DNA of 42,759 nucleotides. Origin: an uncultured Deferribacteres bacterium (GTDB lineage: Bacteria > Zhuqueibacterota > JdFR-76 > DREG01). The notes under the pieces were generated by a model that worked only from the letters and a program-made list of their open reading frames with translations, did not search any database and was not told where the DNA came from. The stretch is taken from contig CAJVYQ010000042.1 in NCBI GenBank assembly GCA_913009825.1, forward strand, positions 1 to 42,759, written 5' to 3'. The position numbers and the translations under genes were made by a program. Below are positions 32,785 to 40,290 of the stretch, piece by piece (position 1 is the stretch's first letter; every line of letters begins with the position of its first letter).

Positions 32785-34542
32785 TTACTTTTTTTCCTGA
32801 ACCGGTTTCAAATTGTTGTATTTAACCAACTCTTCCAGCCACCATTGGGGATATTCCAGCGCTTTGCGTTTTCTGGTTTTCACCTCATATTCCCAGAGAT
32901 GATTGTATTTCACCAGCAGAAAATCACCCAGTTTCCACCAGGCATCCAAAACCAGATTGGCATTGTTGTTACAATAATCCGTAAGATAATCTCTTGCCAG
33001 TTCCGGTGATTTTTTATATAGTTTCATAGCATGCGCGTCAATTTCCGGCGTGCGTTTAATGGCGCCTCCCTCCCATTTTTCCTGGGCTTTTCGCACATCC
33101 TTTATGGCATGAGAATAAACTACCTGGGTATGAAAATCGACATAATCGAAAGCCCATCTGGCCGATTTGCGGTCGAATTCCCAATGATCACCGAATTCAA
33201 AGGATTTTGGTATCTTACGCACACCCTCGTAAAACGGCATAAAACAATCGGTATCCTGAGCGCCTAGTCCGATCCAGACAATTCCACCGACGGGATTGGG
33301 CAGCCAGTCTCTGCATTGGGTTACGGTGATGTATTCGGCCCGGTTCACTCCGATGCATCTCGGCGTGTTGTATCGCTTGCCATTCAATTTGAACCCGTAT
33401 GGCAAATGGTTGGGATTTTTAAACGGGCCGCCCTGGATCCCTTTGGCCGCATCTATTTCCGTTCCATCATAATGATCTCTTAAAATGTGAATCACGTCGC
33501 TCACGGAAAGTTTCTTTTCCGGTTTGATCGAAAACGGGAAATCCATGTTGGGAGTATCGATGAGGAATTTCTTCGAGGGCGCCACCAGATCGTAAAAACG
33601 CCACATTCTTCCTCTCGAACCGTTGGAACTTTTCGCGCTTACTTCATTGGGAGAATATGCTCTTTTCCAGCTGAACGGTTTGCCGCTTTTGGCATCGTAA
33701 TAGCCATGTTCCATGGCATAAGATTTAACATTGGGCGAAGCCATAAAGTAGTCTTTATTGCTCAAGTCGATTTCACCGATCCTGGATTCATTGGCGCAAA
33801 TACTAACCTCGTCATCGGGCACACGTTGTGCGCACCAGATAGCGCCGGGTTGACCGGTTTCCGGAGTCCAAAGCGGACCCACCGGCATGATTTCAAACAG
33901 CCAGATTTCGTTGGGATCGGAAATGGCCAGCATCTCTCCGGAATCCGTATTGCCGTAGCCGTATTTTTCGGCCAGAGACCCAATAATTCTGATGGCATCT
34001 CTCGCTGTTTTTCCCCGTTCCATAGCAATGAGCGTAAGTGTGGTGATATCAAATTTTGGCGTTGGCGTGTGGTTGTTCATTTCACGCCGGCACCCGATAG
34101 TGGATTCACCAATCGCGACCTGGTTATCATTCATGTAACCAAACATGCCGTGCAGATAGCCAAAAGTATGTTTGATTTGCGGTATTTCCAGCCCGCTATA
34201 TTTATCCTCCAGCGTATCCCATCTCAGCCCTTTGGCGGGCGGTTTGGTAATAAATTGAGGGATGTAATAGATCCGCCGCATGGCGCCTTCCTCGTGGTCT
34301 GCGGCAGGAACAGAACGCCAGGTCCAGTCACAAACGCCGCAATCGCAAGTATGCGTGGACATCACCGACCCGTCCGTCGATGCTTTCTTGCCAATCAGGA
34401 GAACCGTGCAGGCATCGGATTGATAATCTGTTGAATCTGTGCCGCAAATGTTACAGGTTTGGGAATGCAGCGGTGAAAGGTTCATAAAACTGAAAACACC
34501 CCACAACAAGGTAACCATGAAGATAATCCGTTTTGTTCTCAT
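32785..34542 (-). CDS. C69-family (U34) dipeptidase
   Basis: 585-residue Ntn-type peptidase of the C69/U34 dipeptidase family. The signal peptide ends near residue 27 (SPLHSQ). Residues 28-44 form a Cys-bearing propeptide-like segment, and the catalytic Cys is expected at residue 45 in SDACTVLLIGKKASTDGSV. Further family marks are NDNQVAIGESTIGCRRE, MLAISDPNEIWLFEI, TPRCIGVNRAEY and WIGLGAQDTDCFMPFY. It should hydrolyse dipeptides outside the cytoplasm. It is first in a run with the DUF6305 protein, DctM-like permease and M14 hydrolase. GAGGAGG lies upstream of the ATG. Confidence 0.88.
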   Translation of the reverse strand: MRTKRIIFMVTLLWGVFSFMNLSPLHSQTCNICGTDSTDYQSDACTVLLIGKKASTDGSVMSTHTCDCGVCDWTWRSVPAADHEEGAMRRIYYIPQFITKPPAKGLRWDTLEDKYSGLEIPQIKHTFGYLHGMFGYMNDNQVAIGESTIGCRREMNNHTPTPKFDITTLTLIAMERGKTARDAIRIIGSLAEKYGYGNTDSGEMLAISDPNEIWLFEIMPVGPLWTPETGQPGAIWCAQRVPDDEVSICANESRIGEIDLSNKDYFMASPNVKSYAMEHGYYDAKSGKPFSWKRAYSPNEVSAKSSNGSRGRMWRFYDLVAPSKKFLIDTPNMDFPFSIKPEKKLSVSDVIHILRDHYDGTEIDAAKGIQGGPFKNPNHLPYGFKLNGKRYNTPRCIGVNRAEYITVTQCRDWLPNPVGGIVWIGLGAQDTDCFMPFYEGVRKIPKSFEFGDHWEFDRKSARWAFDYVDFHTQVVYSHAIKDVRKAQEKWEGGAIKRTPEIDAHAMKLYKKSPELARDYLTDYCNNNANLVLDAWWKLGDFLLVKYNHLWEYEVKTRKRKALEYPQWWLEELVKYNNLKPVQEKK

Positions 34543-34780
34543 AAAATCCTCCTCTTACCGGTTAGAAAAGTAGTGTGAAATAGACATAATATTTTAAAGA
34601 TTTATGATGGTAAAGTCAAGGTATAAATGGGTGGGTTTTCAGTACAGAGTTTTTTTAGTTTGTGAAAAGCAAGGATAAGGGAGATGGGGTTAAAATTGGA
34701 AATTTTAAAATCGAAATCAATGGAATACAATATGTGGTAATCCTGATTTCTAATTTTTTAAATTTGTGAATGATGCAGGT

Positions 34781-34840
34781 TTGACCGGATGAACAGGATT
34801 CACCGGATTTTTATCCTGTAAATCCTGTTCATCCGGTCAA
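34781..34840. repeat. perfect 20-bp inverted repeat
   Basis: TTGACCGGATGAACAGGATT at 34781-34800 is perfectly complementary to 34821-34840, separated by 20 bp that contain another ATCCTG/CGGATT word. It is a widespread type of intergenic palindrome in environmental genomes and could also end transcription between the serine-hydrolase remnant and the C69 gene. The surrounding gap 34543-34909 holds only this and a partial GCAGGAGTTG repeat at 34854. Confidence 0.75.
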
Positions 34841-34909
34841 AAAAGTCAATTTAGCAGGAGTTGAACTCCCACCTTAGCTTTTTAAATCAGTTCATTTTCA
34901 CATTGAGAA

Positions 34910-35452
34910 TCAGCTTAACCGGCGTGCCGAAATTCTCCTTGGAAATTTTGTGCGGATACCGGTATTGGCGTCATGAACAATGACCATATCAATATCCGGG
35001 ATAATAAGAATGTAGTGTCCACCTGCGCCACGGGTGGAATAGGTTCCTTCCGCTAGTTTCACAGTAGGCAAATGGGAAAATTTGTTGAAGTTCCGGGCAA
35101 CTCACCGGAGATAGCCATAACCGGAATTCAGCGTTGTATCGGAATGGTCGCGTGTGCTTTCTTTTACCCAATCGGCGGGAATCACCTGGTTTATCTCGCT
35201 ACTTTCCTTTTGTCCGCTTTGCAAGCGCAGCACCTGGCCGAGATAGATGTTATCAAGATTTTGAACCGCATCGTCCGGCGCCGCGGTCAATCCGATCTCG
35301 ATGTCCGCAGCAAAATCACTACCGGCGGGTTTTTGTTCCCGGCCGTCGCATCGTGCCGACAGGAACAGGGAGGAACCGCCCACAAGGGCAGCCGAGCCAA
35401 TGATGCTCGATTGCAGAAATCTGCGTCGATTAATATTATCTGATTTTTTCAT
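34910..35452 (-). pseudogene. Tat-signal serine hydrolase (beta-lactamase class C type), decayed
   Basis: The frame opens with a twin-arginine signal (NINRRRFLQSSIIGSAAL). After about 60 residues it jumps to the C-terminal part of a penicillin-binding-protein-like serine hydrolase: QVIPADWVKESTRDHSD, then GYGYL followed by CGG-TGA where family members have Trp-Trp. The same frame then continues to STRGAGGHYILIIPDIDMVI before a final TGA at 34910. The central catalytic part with S-x-x-K and Y-x-N is absent, so both an internal deletion and a nonsense change have occurred. It starts 12 bp after the second methyltransferase gene and may be transcribed with it. Confidence 0.78.
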
Positions 35453-35464
35453 TATGGTTTATCC

Positions 35465-36169
35465 TTAAATATGTTCGTCGTTCAGTTCAACTTTTACCTT
35501 TTTTCTCAATGTTACCCGGAATAGTTTACGGGGCAGCCCGCCTTCTTCAAATTTATCGATTGCAATAATCTCGTAACCTGTGGCCAGATGTTTTACTTTT
35601 TCTTCATCAAAAAAATGCACGATATAGCCGCCCGTTTCGTACATGTCCTCGCCACGATGGATGCCCTGTCGAAAGTGGGCATCTCCCTTGTGGCGAACAG
35701 TATAAACATTCAGCCCGCCCGGTTTCAGCATGCGGCGGACCTGGGCCGACAGGAATTCCAGTTCCGATGTGCTCAGCGCCATGCAATAAAGCATGTGCGA
35801 ATAGCAGTCGTCAAAGGTTTCGTCGGCAAAAGGAAACCTCTGCCGCACATCGTGGCACATCGGGTGAACTAGATCGACGAGGCCGTTCTTTTCAGCTTTT
35901 TCGGAAATGGCAAGGACGCCGCTCTCGCAATAGTCCAGCACCGTTACCTCGAATCCGCTGCGGGCGAAGAACAGCGTGTCGCGTCCCTGGCCGCCGCCCA
36001 GTTCCAGGATATTTTTCACCCCGTTATTTTTAAAAATTTCGACCGCCTTTCGCGCCGGTTCGCTGGCATCAGCGCCAAACATATCTTTTCTTTTCGTGAA
36101 AGATTTTTCCCACTGTTTAGTCTGTTCGTTTAATACCTTAATATCAAGTAAAGATTTTTCTTTTTCCAT
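35465..36169 (-). CDS. SAM-dependent methyltransferase, cassette copy 2
   Basis: 234-residue class I methyltransferase. Motif I is NILELGGGQGRDTLFFA (about residues 53-69), followed by acidic motif FEVTVLDYCESG, then PFADETFDDCYSHMLYCMAL, LKPGGLNVYTVRHKGDAHFR and the C-terminal block EEGGLPRKLFRVTL. Cys residues in LDYC, PMCHD and DCYSHMLYC are shared with copy 1. TehB- or thiopurine-type enzymes that methylate metalloid or thiol compounds have this general fold and size, so a metal, metalloid or thiol acceptor is a reasonable guess given MerTP upstream. The ATG follows directly on the SHOCT stop codon. Confidence 0.88.
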   Translation of the reverse strand: MEKEKSLLDIKVLNEQTKQWEKSFTKRKDMFGADASEPARKAVEIFKNNGVKNILELGGGQGRDTLFFARSGFEVTVLDYCESGVLAISEKAEKNGLVDLVHPMCHDVRQRFPFADETFDDCYSHMLYCMALSTSELEFLSAQVRRMLKPGGLNVYTVRHKGDAHFRQGIHRGEDMYETGGYIVHFFDEEKVKHLATGYEIIAIDKFEEGGLPRKLFRVTLRKKVKVELNDEHI

Positions 36170-36415
36170 TTATTGCAAATCCCCTTTCATCTGTTCAAAT
36201 TCTTCCTTGTTAATTTCTCCCTTGGCATACCTTTGTTTTAAAATATCCAAAGCTTTGTCGGAAGAATCCTCTCTGTGATAATGGCTATTATTGTAATGCC
36301 AAGGCGGTGCTATTCTATCTCTTCCAAAAATTAAGTAAATAACTACAAGCATAACAATTAACATTATTATCGGGAATATCCACATTCCGCCTCCCCCAAA
36401 ATATTCAGGACCCAT
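36170..36415 (-). CDS. SHOCT-domain membrane protein, cassette copy 2 (shortened)
   Basis: 81-residue protein with one transmembrane helix (WIFPIIMLIVMLVVIYLIFG) and a C-terminal SHOCT motif (ALDILKQRYAKGEINKEEFE), a short helical module found at protein ends. Start 36415 is chosen because AGGAG lies eight bases upstream; an ATG at 36433 overlaps that site. Compared with copy 1 it lacks about 45 N-terminal residues, including the first helix and both cysteines. Confidence 0.8.
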   Translation of the reverse strand: MGPEYFGGGGMWIFPIIMLIVMLVVIYLIFGRDRIAPPWHYNNSHYHREDSSDKALDILKQRYAKGEINKEEFEQMKGDLQ

Positions 36416-36511
36416 ACTGTTAACTCCTTTCATTATTTATTTTTTCGCAACGAATAACCCAATTTTTCAATATCGTTTTATTCACAATAAAAAATATTTT
36501 CTAAATTTACT

Positions 36512-36781
36512 TTATTTTTCAGCCTCTGTATCCGATTTGAGCTGTCCTTCAAATATAGACATCATTGTGGTAATCATCTCTCTTGCCAGATTCTGTTTTG
36601 CATCTGAATCTAATTCGGAAAAAATCATATTTAAACATTTAGGCATCATGGCGCCGACGAAAGCCATTCGATCATCTGCGGACATTTGACCTAACATTTT
36701 TTCCATCATTGTGTCCATCATTTGCGGCATATCTTCGGGCTTCATCATTCCCGACATCATTTTTTCCATCATTTTGTTCAT
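36512..36781 (-). CDS. Met-rich small protein, cassette copy 2
   Basis: 89-residue protein with 21 methionines, most in the first 52 residues, where pairs recur every three to four positions (MMEKMMSGMMKPEDMPQMM). One conserved Cys lies in MMPKCLNMIF at residue 49. No signal peptide or transmembrane helix is seen; the rest is charged and helical. Met pairs of this kind are known soft-metal ligands in other proteins, so binding of Cu(I), Ag(I) or Hg(II) is a fair hypothesis. The ATG overlaps the stop of methyltransferase copy 1 (ATGA). I recognise no named family. Confidence 0.8.
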   Translation of the reverse strand: MNKMMEKMMSGMMKPEDMPQMMDTMMEKMLGQMSADDRMAFVGAMMPKCLNMIFSELDSDAKQNLAREMITTMMSIFEGQLKSDTEAEK

Positions 36782-37464
36782 TGCGTATTTCTTTTCTTTT
36801 TTAAAGTTACTATAAATAATTTTCGGGACAACCCGCCTTCTTCAAATTTATCGATTGCAACAATCTCATCACCCTGAGCCAAGTGCCGCACTTTATCTTC
36901 ATCAAAAAAATGCACGATATAACCGCCCATTTCGTACATGTCCTCGCCACGATGGATGCCCTGTTGGAAATGGGCGTCTCCTTTATGGCGAACAGTGTAA
37001 ACATTCAGTCCGCCCGGTTTCAGCACGCGGCGGACCTGCGCCGACAGGAATTCCAGTTCCGATGTTGTCAGCGCCATGCAGTAAAGCATGTGCGAATAGC
37101 AGGCGTCGAATGTTTCGTCGGCAAAAGGAAACCTCTCCCGCACATCGTGACACATTGGGTGAATCAAATCGGCCAGTCTGCTTTTTTCGGCCTTTTCAGA
37201 AATAGCAAGTACGCCGCTGTGGCAATAGTCCAGCACTGTTACCTCGAATCCGCTGCGGGCGAAGAACAATGTGTCGCAGCCCTGGCCGCCGCCCAGTTCC
37301 AAAATATTCTTTAGGCCGTTCTTTTTAAAAAGTTCAGCAGCTTTCTGTGCGGCTTGGCTGGCATCGACGCCGAACATGTCGGAGCGCCTTGAGAAAGATT
37401 TTTCCCAATGATGCGTCTGTTCGTTCAATACTTTATGATCAAGTGAAGATATTCTTGTTTTCAT
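36778..37464 (-). CDS. SAM-dependent methyltransferase, cassette copy 1
   Basis: 228-residue class I methyltransferase, the closer-to-promoter copy. Motif I is NILELGGGQGCDTLFFA, with an extra Cys where copy 2 has Arg. It is followed by FEVTVLDYCHSG, PMCHDVRERFPFADETFD, ACYSHMLYCMALTTSE and KPGGLNVYTVRHKGDAHF. It is collinear and mostly identical with copy 2, so the duplication is recent. The ATG abuts the SHOCT stop (TAAATG) and its own stop overlaps the next Met-rich start. The substrate is unknown. Confidence 0.88.
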   Translation of the reverse strand: MKTRISSLDHKVLNEQTHHWEKSFSRRSDMFGVDASQAAQKAAELFKKNGLKNILELGGGQGCDTLFFARSGFEVTVLDYCHSGVLAISEKAEKSRLADLIHPMCHDVRERFPFADETFDACYSHMLYCMALTTSELEFLSAQVRRVLKPGGLNVYTVRHKGDAHFQQGIHRGEDMYEMGGYIVHFFDEDKVRHLAQGDEIVAIDKFEEGGLSRKLFIVTLKKKRNTQ

Positions 37465-37836
37465 TTATTGTAAATCCCTTTTCATCTGTTCAAATTCTTC
37501 TCTGGAAACTTCTCCTCTTGCATAGCGTTTTCTGAGAATATCCAGGGCGTTATCTGATTCACGGCCGGAGTACGGAGGTTGACCGGAGTCCTGCCACGGC
37601 GGGCGAAGATTTCCCCCGCCAAAAATCAGATAAATAAAAGCCAACATGGCTACAAGCATAATTACGGGAAAAATAAACATACCGCCTCCAAAAAAGTAAT
37701 CCGGACACGCGAAACTGCCGCAAAAAGAAAATGGGCTGTTCGCGTAATGCCCCGGCATAAATACAGGGCCCACGACGCTGATACCAATTAAAATCACCAA
37801 TACCATTAATACGATCCACAAAATTGATTTCTTCAT
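37465..37836 (-). CDS. SHOCT-domain membrane protein, cassette copy 1
   Basis: 123-residue protein with two transmembrane helices (about residues 5-25, ILWIVLMVLVILIGISVVGP, and 52-72, FIFPVIMLVAMLAFIYLIF). A short outside loop carries Cys residues in FSFCGSFACPDYF, and a C-terminal SHOCT module has ALDILRKRYARGEVSREEFE. The loop cysteines facing the periplasm could bind metal. It lies 7 bp after the Met-rich gene. No function is known for SHOCT proteins of this layout. Confidence 0.85.
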   Translation of the reverse strand: MKKSILWIVLMVLVILIGISVVGPVFMPGHYANSPFSFCGSFACPDYFFGGGMFIFPVIMLVAMLAFIYLIFGGGNLRPPWQDSGQPPYSGRESDNALDILRKRYARGEVSREEFEQMKRDLQ

Positions 37837-37843
37837 ACTCGCC

Positions 37844-38098
37844 TCACTTTTCTCCCGCCAGATTTGAGAAAATGCCCATCATTTTTTCCATCATTTCCCG
37901 GGCAAGCTTTTCTTTGGATTCGGAATCCAATTCGGAAAAAATCATATTTAAACATTTCGGCATCATGGCGCCGACGAAAGCCATCCGGTCTTCTGCCGAC
38001 ATTTGACCGAACATTTTTTCCATCATCGTGTCCATCATTTGCGGCATATCTTCGGGCTTCATCATTCCCGACATCATTTTTTCCATTAATTTGTTCAT
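37844..38098 (-). CDS. Met-rich small protein, cassette copy 1
   Basis: 84-residue Met-rich protein nearly identical to copy 2 over the first 59 residues (differences at positions 4, 30 and 36), then diverging (KEKLAREMMEKMMGIFSNLA). It has the same single Cys in MMPKCLNM. It starts 18 bp after the MerTP stop. No signal peptide is seen, so it is expected in the cytoplasm. It could be a cytoplasmic metal buffer receiving ions from MerTP, which is inference from position and composition. Confidence 0.8.
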   Translation of the reverse strand: MNKLMEKMMSGMMKPEDMPQMMDTMMEKMFGQMSAEDRMAFVGAMMPKCLNMIFSELDSESKEKLAREMMEKMMGIFSNLAGEK

Positions 38099-38116
38099 TT
38101 TAAAATCTCCATTGTT

Positions 38117-38758
38117 TTATTGTAAATCTTTGTTAAATTCTTCTTTAATTTTCTTATGGCTGGAGACATTATAGCCGGTTTCATCAACTGCTTTTATTAT
38201 GTCTTCAATTTTAGTCTTTGTTGTATCAAAAAGGACGATGCTCTCTTTATGCTTGTATGATGTTTCAACATTCAACACGCCTTCAAGCGCTGCAATCTTG
38301 TGATTTATTTGTCCTTCGCAAGCAGAGCAAGTCATATCATTAATTGTGAATTGCATTTTGACCAGATTTTTCTCGTTGACGATTATTATTTCTTTGGTAT
38401 CCTGTTTAGGAACAAAAATATGAGAGTAATAAGGAAAGGCAAGTAATGTCACCGTGATTATTGTTATTAAAAGCAGAAAAGCTTTTGAGTTAATAAACCT
38501 GCCTTTTTCTGCTTCACAATCACAATCTATCTCGGAACTTTTTGGTTTTAGCGTTTTATACCAGGCAACAGCAAGAAATATAATTGTCAGAGCTATCAAG
38601 TATGGGCGGAGAGGTTCCAACCATGAAAAAGCAGAGGCGATTCCACCTACCCCGGCAAATATTGCCAAAATTGGTGTAATGCAACATAATGAAGTTGATA
38701 TAGCAGCTAAGATGCTTGCACCAAGCCATTTTTTATTTGTTTTTTTTATGTTATTCAT
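38117..38758 (-). CDS. MerT-MerP fusion metal importer (MerTP-like)
   Basis: 213-residue protein. The N-terminal part has a MerT-type first helix with the vicinal pair STSLCCITPI (residues 25-26), two more helices and a cytoplasmic CDC segment (EIDCDCEAEKG). The C-terminal part (from about residue 135) is a heavy-metal-associated domain with NDMTCSACEGQINHKI (Cys 144 and 147) and AVDETGYNV. This is the layout of mercuric transport fusions in several phyla. Its start overlaps the stop of the preceding gene (ATGA). No MerA reductase or MerR regulator lies in the window, so mercury is the default but not the proven substrate. Confidence 0.85.
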   Translation of the reverse strand: MNNIKKTNKKWLGASILAAISTSLCCITPILAIFAGVGGIASAFSWLEPLRPYLIALTIIFLAVAWYKTLKPKSSEIDCDCEAEKGRFINSKAFLLLITIITVTLLAFPYYSHIFVPKQDTKEIIIVNEKNLVKMQFTINDMTCSACEGQINHKIAALEGVLNVETSYKHKESIVLFDTTKTKIEDIIKAVDETGYNVSSHKKIKEEFNKDLQ

Positions 38759-39159
38759 TTGTCTATTACTCCTAATGATTTGATGTATTTGTCATAGTTT
38801 TCTCTAAATTGGAAGTATAAAACACCTTTTTCTTTGTTTGGGTCTGGTGCGATGTAAGCAGTTGCTTTATCTACTTTTTCTCCGGAAAATGGATCGGTAG
38901 AAAAACGAGTTGTACTGTCTGTTCTTAATTGCTCAGAAGTAAATTCGCAACAACCATTATAGGTTTTTCCATTAACAATAACCGGCTCAGTAGGAGTGTC
39001 AATTATTTCGTTGTAATACATAGAAACATATTCCCTTTTGATTGAGGGATCTTGTTTTGCTTCTGTTTTTGATTTTTCTATTTTACCAGTGGTTAATAGT
39101 GTAACTACTATAGTAATAGTGAATATGCTTAACACTATTATAGTAATTAATCTTTTCAT
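38755..39159 (-). CDS. secreted CC-containing putative metal-site protein
   Basis: 134-residue protein with an N-terminal signal or anchor (ITIIVLSIFTITIVVTLLTT, residues 4-23). The outer part contains VIVNGKTYNGCCEFTSEQLR and TDPFSGEKVDKATAYIA, resembling small YHS/TRASH-like metal-site proteins that accompany mercury and copper genes, but I cannot assign a family firmly. The vicinal Cys pair is the likely ligand. AAAGGGA lies five bases before the ATG. It is the first gene of the block that continues through MerTP, so it may hand periplasmic ions to MerTP. Confidence 0.7.
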   Translation of the reverse strand: MKRLITIIVLSIFTITIVVTLLTTGKIEKSKTEAKQDPSIKREYVSMYYNEIIDTPTEPVIVNGKTYNGCCEFTSEQLRTDSTTRFSTDPFSGEKVDKATAYIAPDPNKEKGVLYFQFRENYDKYIKSLGVIDK

Positions 39160-39458
39160 TTTTATCCCTTTAATGTTTTGTGTTCTGTCAAATTTAAGTC
39201 TATTTTTTAATTTAACTCGGTGATATATTTACATTTAAAAACTCCACCCTATAGAAGGTTTACAATATATGAATATCATTGACAAACAATCCTTAACTCA
39301 ATTTTATCATAAATAAGCTCAAACCAACAGATAAACCCTTCAGGATGCAGTAAAAAAATCTTACATTAATTTCTATATCTTTTCCCTTTTGCTCCCATTT
39401 TTTACTTCCGTTTATTCATAGATTTTACAGTATCATGTTTTGATGAATTTTAAATAAT
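39160..39458 (-). promoter_or_regulatory. 300-bp AT-rich leader with possible promoter and operator
   Basis: No gene is present. On the minus strand TTGTTTGTCAATGATATTC and CATATATTGT near 39258-39290, and TTTGACAG near 39182, could serve as promoter parts for the MerTP block. On the plus strand an imperfect dyad ATGA-ATA-TCAT lies near 39271-39281. These are weak AT-rich matches. Alternatively the regulator genes upstream are cotranscribed with the block. Confidence 0.35.
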
Positions 39459-39857
39459 TTACCATCTTCTCCATGGTGGACCGCAAAATCCAGGCTCATT
39501 ACCCCATGATCCTCTAAAATTTGGTCCGTCCCCAAACATCTGACTCATTATTTCCCAAGGATAAAAACCTGACATTTCACGAAAAAATTGCCAGGGTGTA
39601 AATTGATAAGCACTATACTTATTTTGAGCGGTATTTACAGTTCCTCCAAAATGACTAAATCCAAAAGACGGTTGGCTGCCCTTTTGAGAAAACTGGGTAA
39701 ACATATCTGCCAGGAAGTCAATTTTTTCACTGTCAGACATTGAATCTTGATTAAATCGCTCACCCATTTTTTCAGAGAAAAATAAACTCATTCTGGAAAA
39801 GAGTTCCAATTTCTCTTGATCGTTTAATGAATTGAACATTGAATTAAAGCCAGACAT
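39459..39857 (-). CDS. 132-residue protein with Trp/Gly-rich tail, function unknown
   Basis: Start 39857 is chosen for the strong site AAAGGAGAT eight bases upstream. The N-terminal half is helical and acidic (FNSLNDQEKLELFSRMSLFF; SDSEKIDFLADMFTQFSQ) and faintly recalls the Met-rich cassette proteins (SADDRMAFVGAMM). The C-terminal half is aromatic and Gly-rich (YQFTPWQFFREMSGFYPWEI; FRGSWGNEPGFCGPPWRRW) with one Cys. No signal peptide or transmembrane helix. It probably belongs with the ArsR gene and its partner. Confidence 0.65.
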   Translation of the reverse strand: MSGFNSMFNSLNDQEKLELFSRMSLFFSEKMGERFNQDSMSDSEKIDFLADMFTQFSQKGSQPSFGFSHFGGTVNTAQNKYSAYQFTPWQFFREMSGFYPWEIMSQMFGDGPNFRGSWGNEPGFCGPPWRRW

Positions 39858-39956
39858 TTTAAATCTCCTTTCTTTAATTTGTTGTTTTTTTGCCATCAGG
39901 GAAAAGGTTGGCCGGAACATTTTTCCCTTAATCGAATATATTTCCTTTTTTCGATT

Positions 39957-40289
39957 TTATCTGAATTCTGGCTTAATTTTTCCCGAAGCAGCAAGGTGAT
40001 TCAGGAAAAATTGAGCAGCAGATTCGGATATTTTAAACCTGCCGGCGATTTTTTGCAAATTAATTTCACCTTCGATACGGATATAATCAAAGATTTCATC
40101 CTCCACGCTTTCCAGCCATTCTTCAAACATGGAGCGAATTTCCGGCGTGGCATAAAAGGACATCTCTGAAGCTTTGGCAACGGAAGACGCCATCTCTTTG
40201 CACATTTCCATGGGATTGAAATCTTCAGCGCTTTCCATCATCTTCCGCATCATGCCCATCATCGGCATTTCGCCTTTTGGACCCATCAT
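39957..40289 (-). CDS. Met-rich protein with C-terminal winged-helix-like region
   Basis: 110-residue protein. The first 33 residues contain 12 methionines (MGPKGEMPMMGMMRKMMESA) and a Cys in PMEMCKEM. The last 50 (DYIRIEGEINLQKIAGRFKI, SESAAQFFLNHLAASGKIK) read as a winged-helix DNA-binding fold. It starts one base after the ArsR stop (TAA-A-ATG), so the two are co-translated. It could be a metal-sensing co-regulator. Confidence 0.7.
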   Translation of the reverse strand: MMGPKGEMPMMGMMRKMMESAEDFNPMEMCKEMASSVAKASEMSFYATPEIRSMFEEWLESVEDEIFDYIRIEGEINLQKIAGRFKISESAAQFFLNHLAASGKIKPEFR

Positions 40290-40290
40290 T

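Larger units (their letters stand above)
35465..38098 (-). repeat. tandem duplication of a three-gene cassette
   Basis: Two consecutive blocks have the same gene order: Met-rich protein, SHOCT protein, methyltransferase. Block 1 is 38098-36778 and block 2 is 36781-35465. The Met-rich proteins differ at 3 of their first 59 residues, the methyltransferases are mostly identical, and both SHOCT-methyltransferase joints read CAA-TAA-ATG. The blocks meet at an ATGA overlap. Block 2 has lost the first transmembrane segment of its SHOCT protein. Confidence 0.92.

Noticed and set aside
33487-34434. A 315-codon plus-strand frame
   Set aside because: It is antisense to the well-supported C69 dipeptidase and has no recognisable domain.
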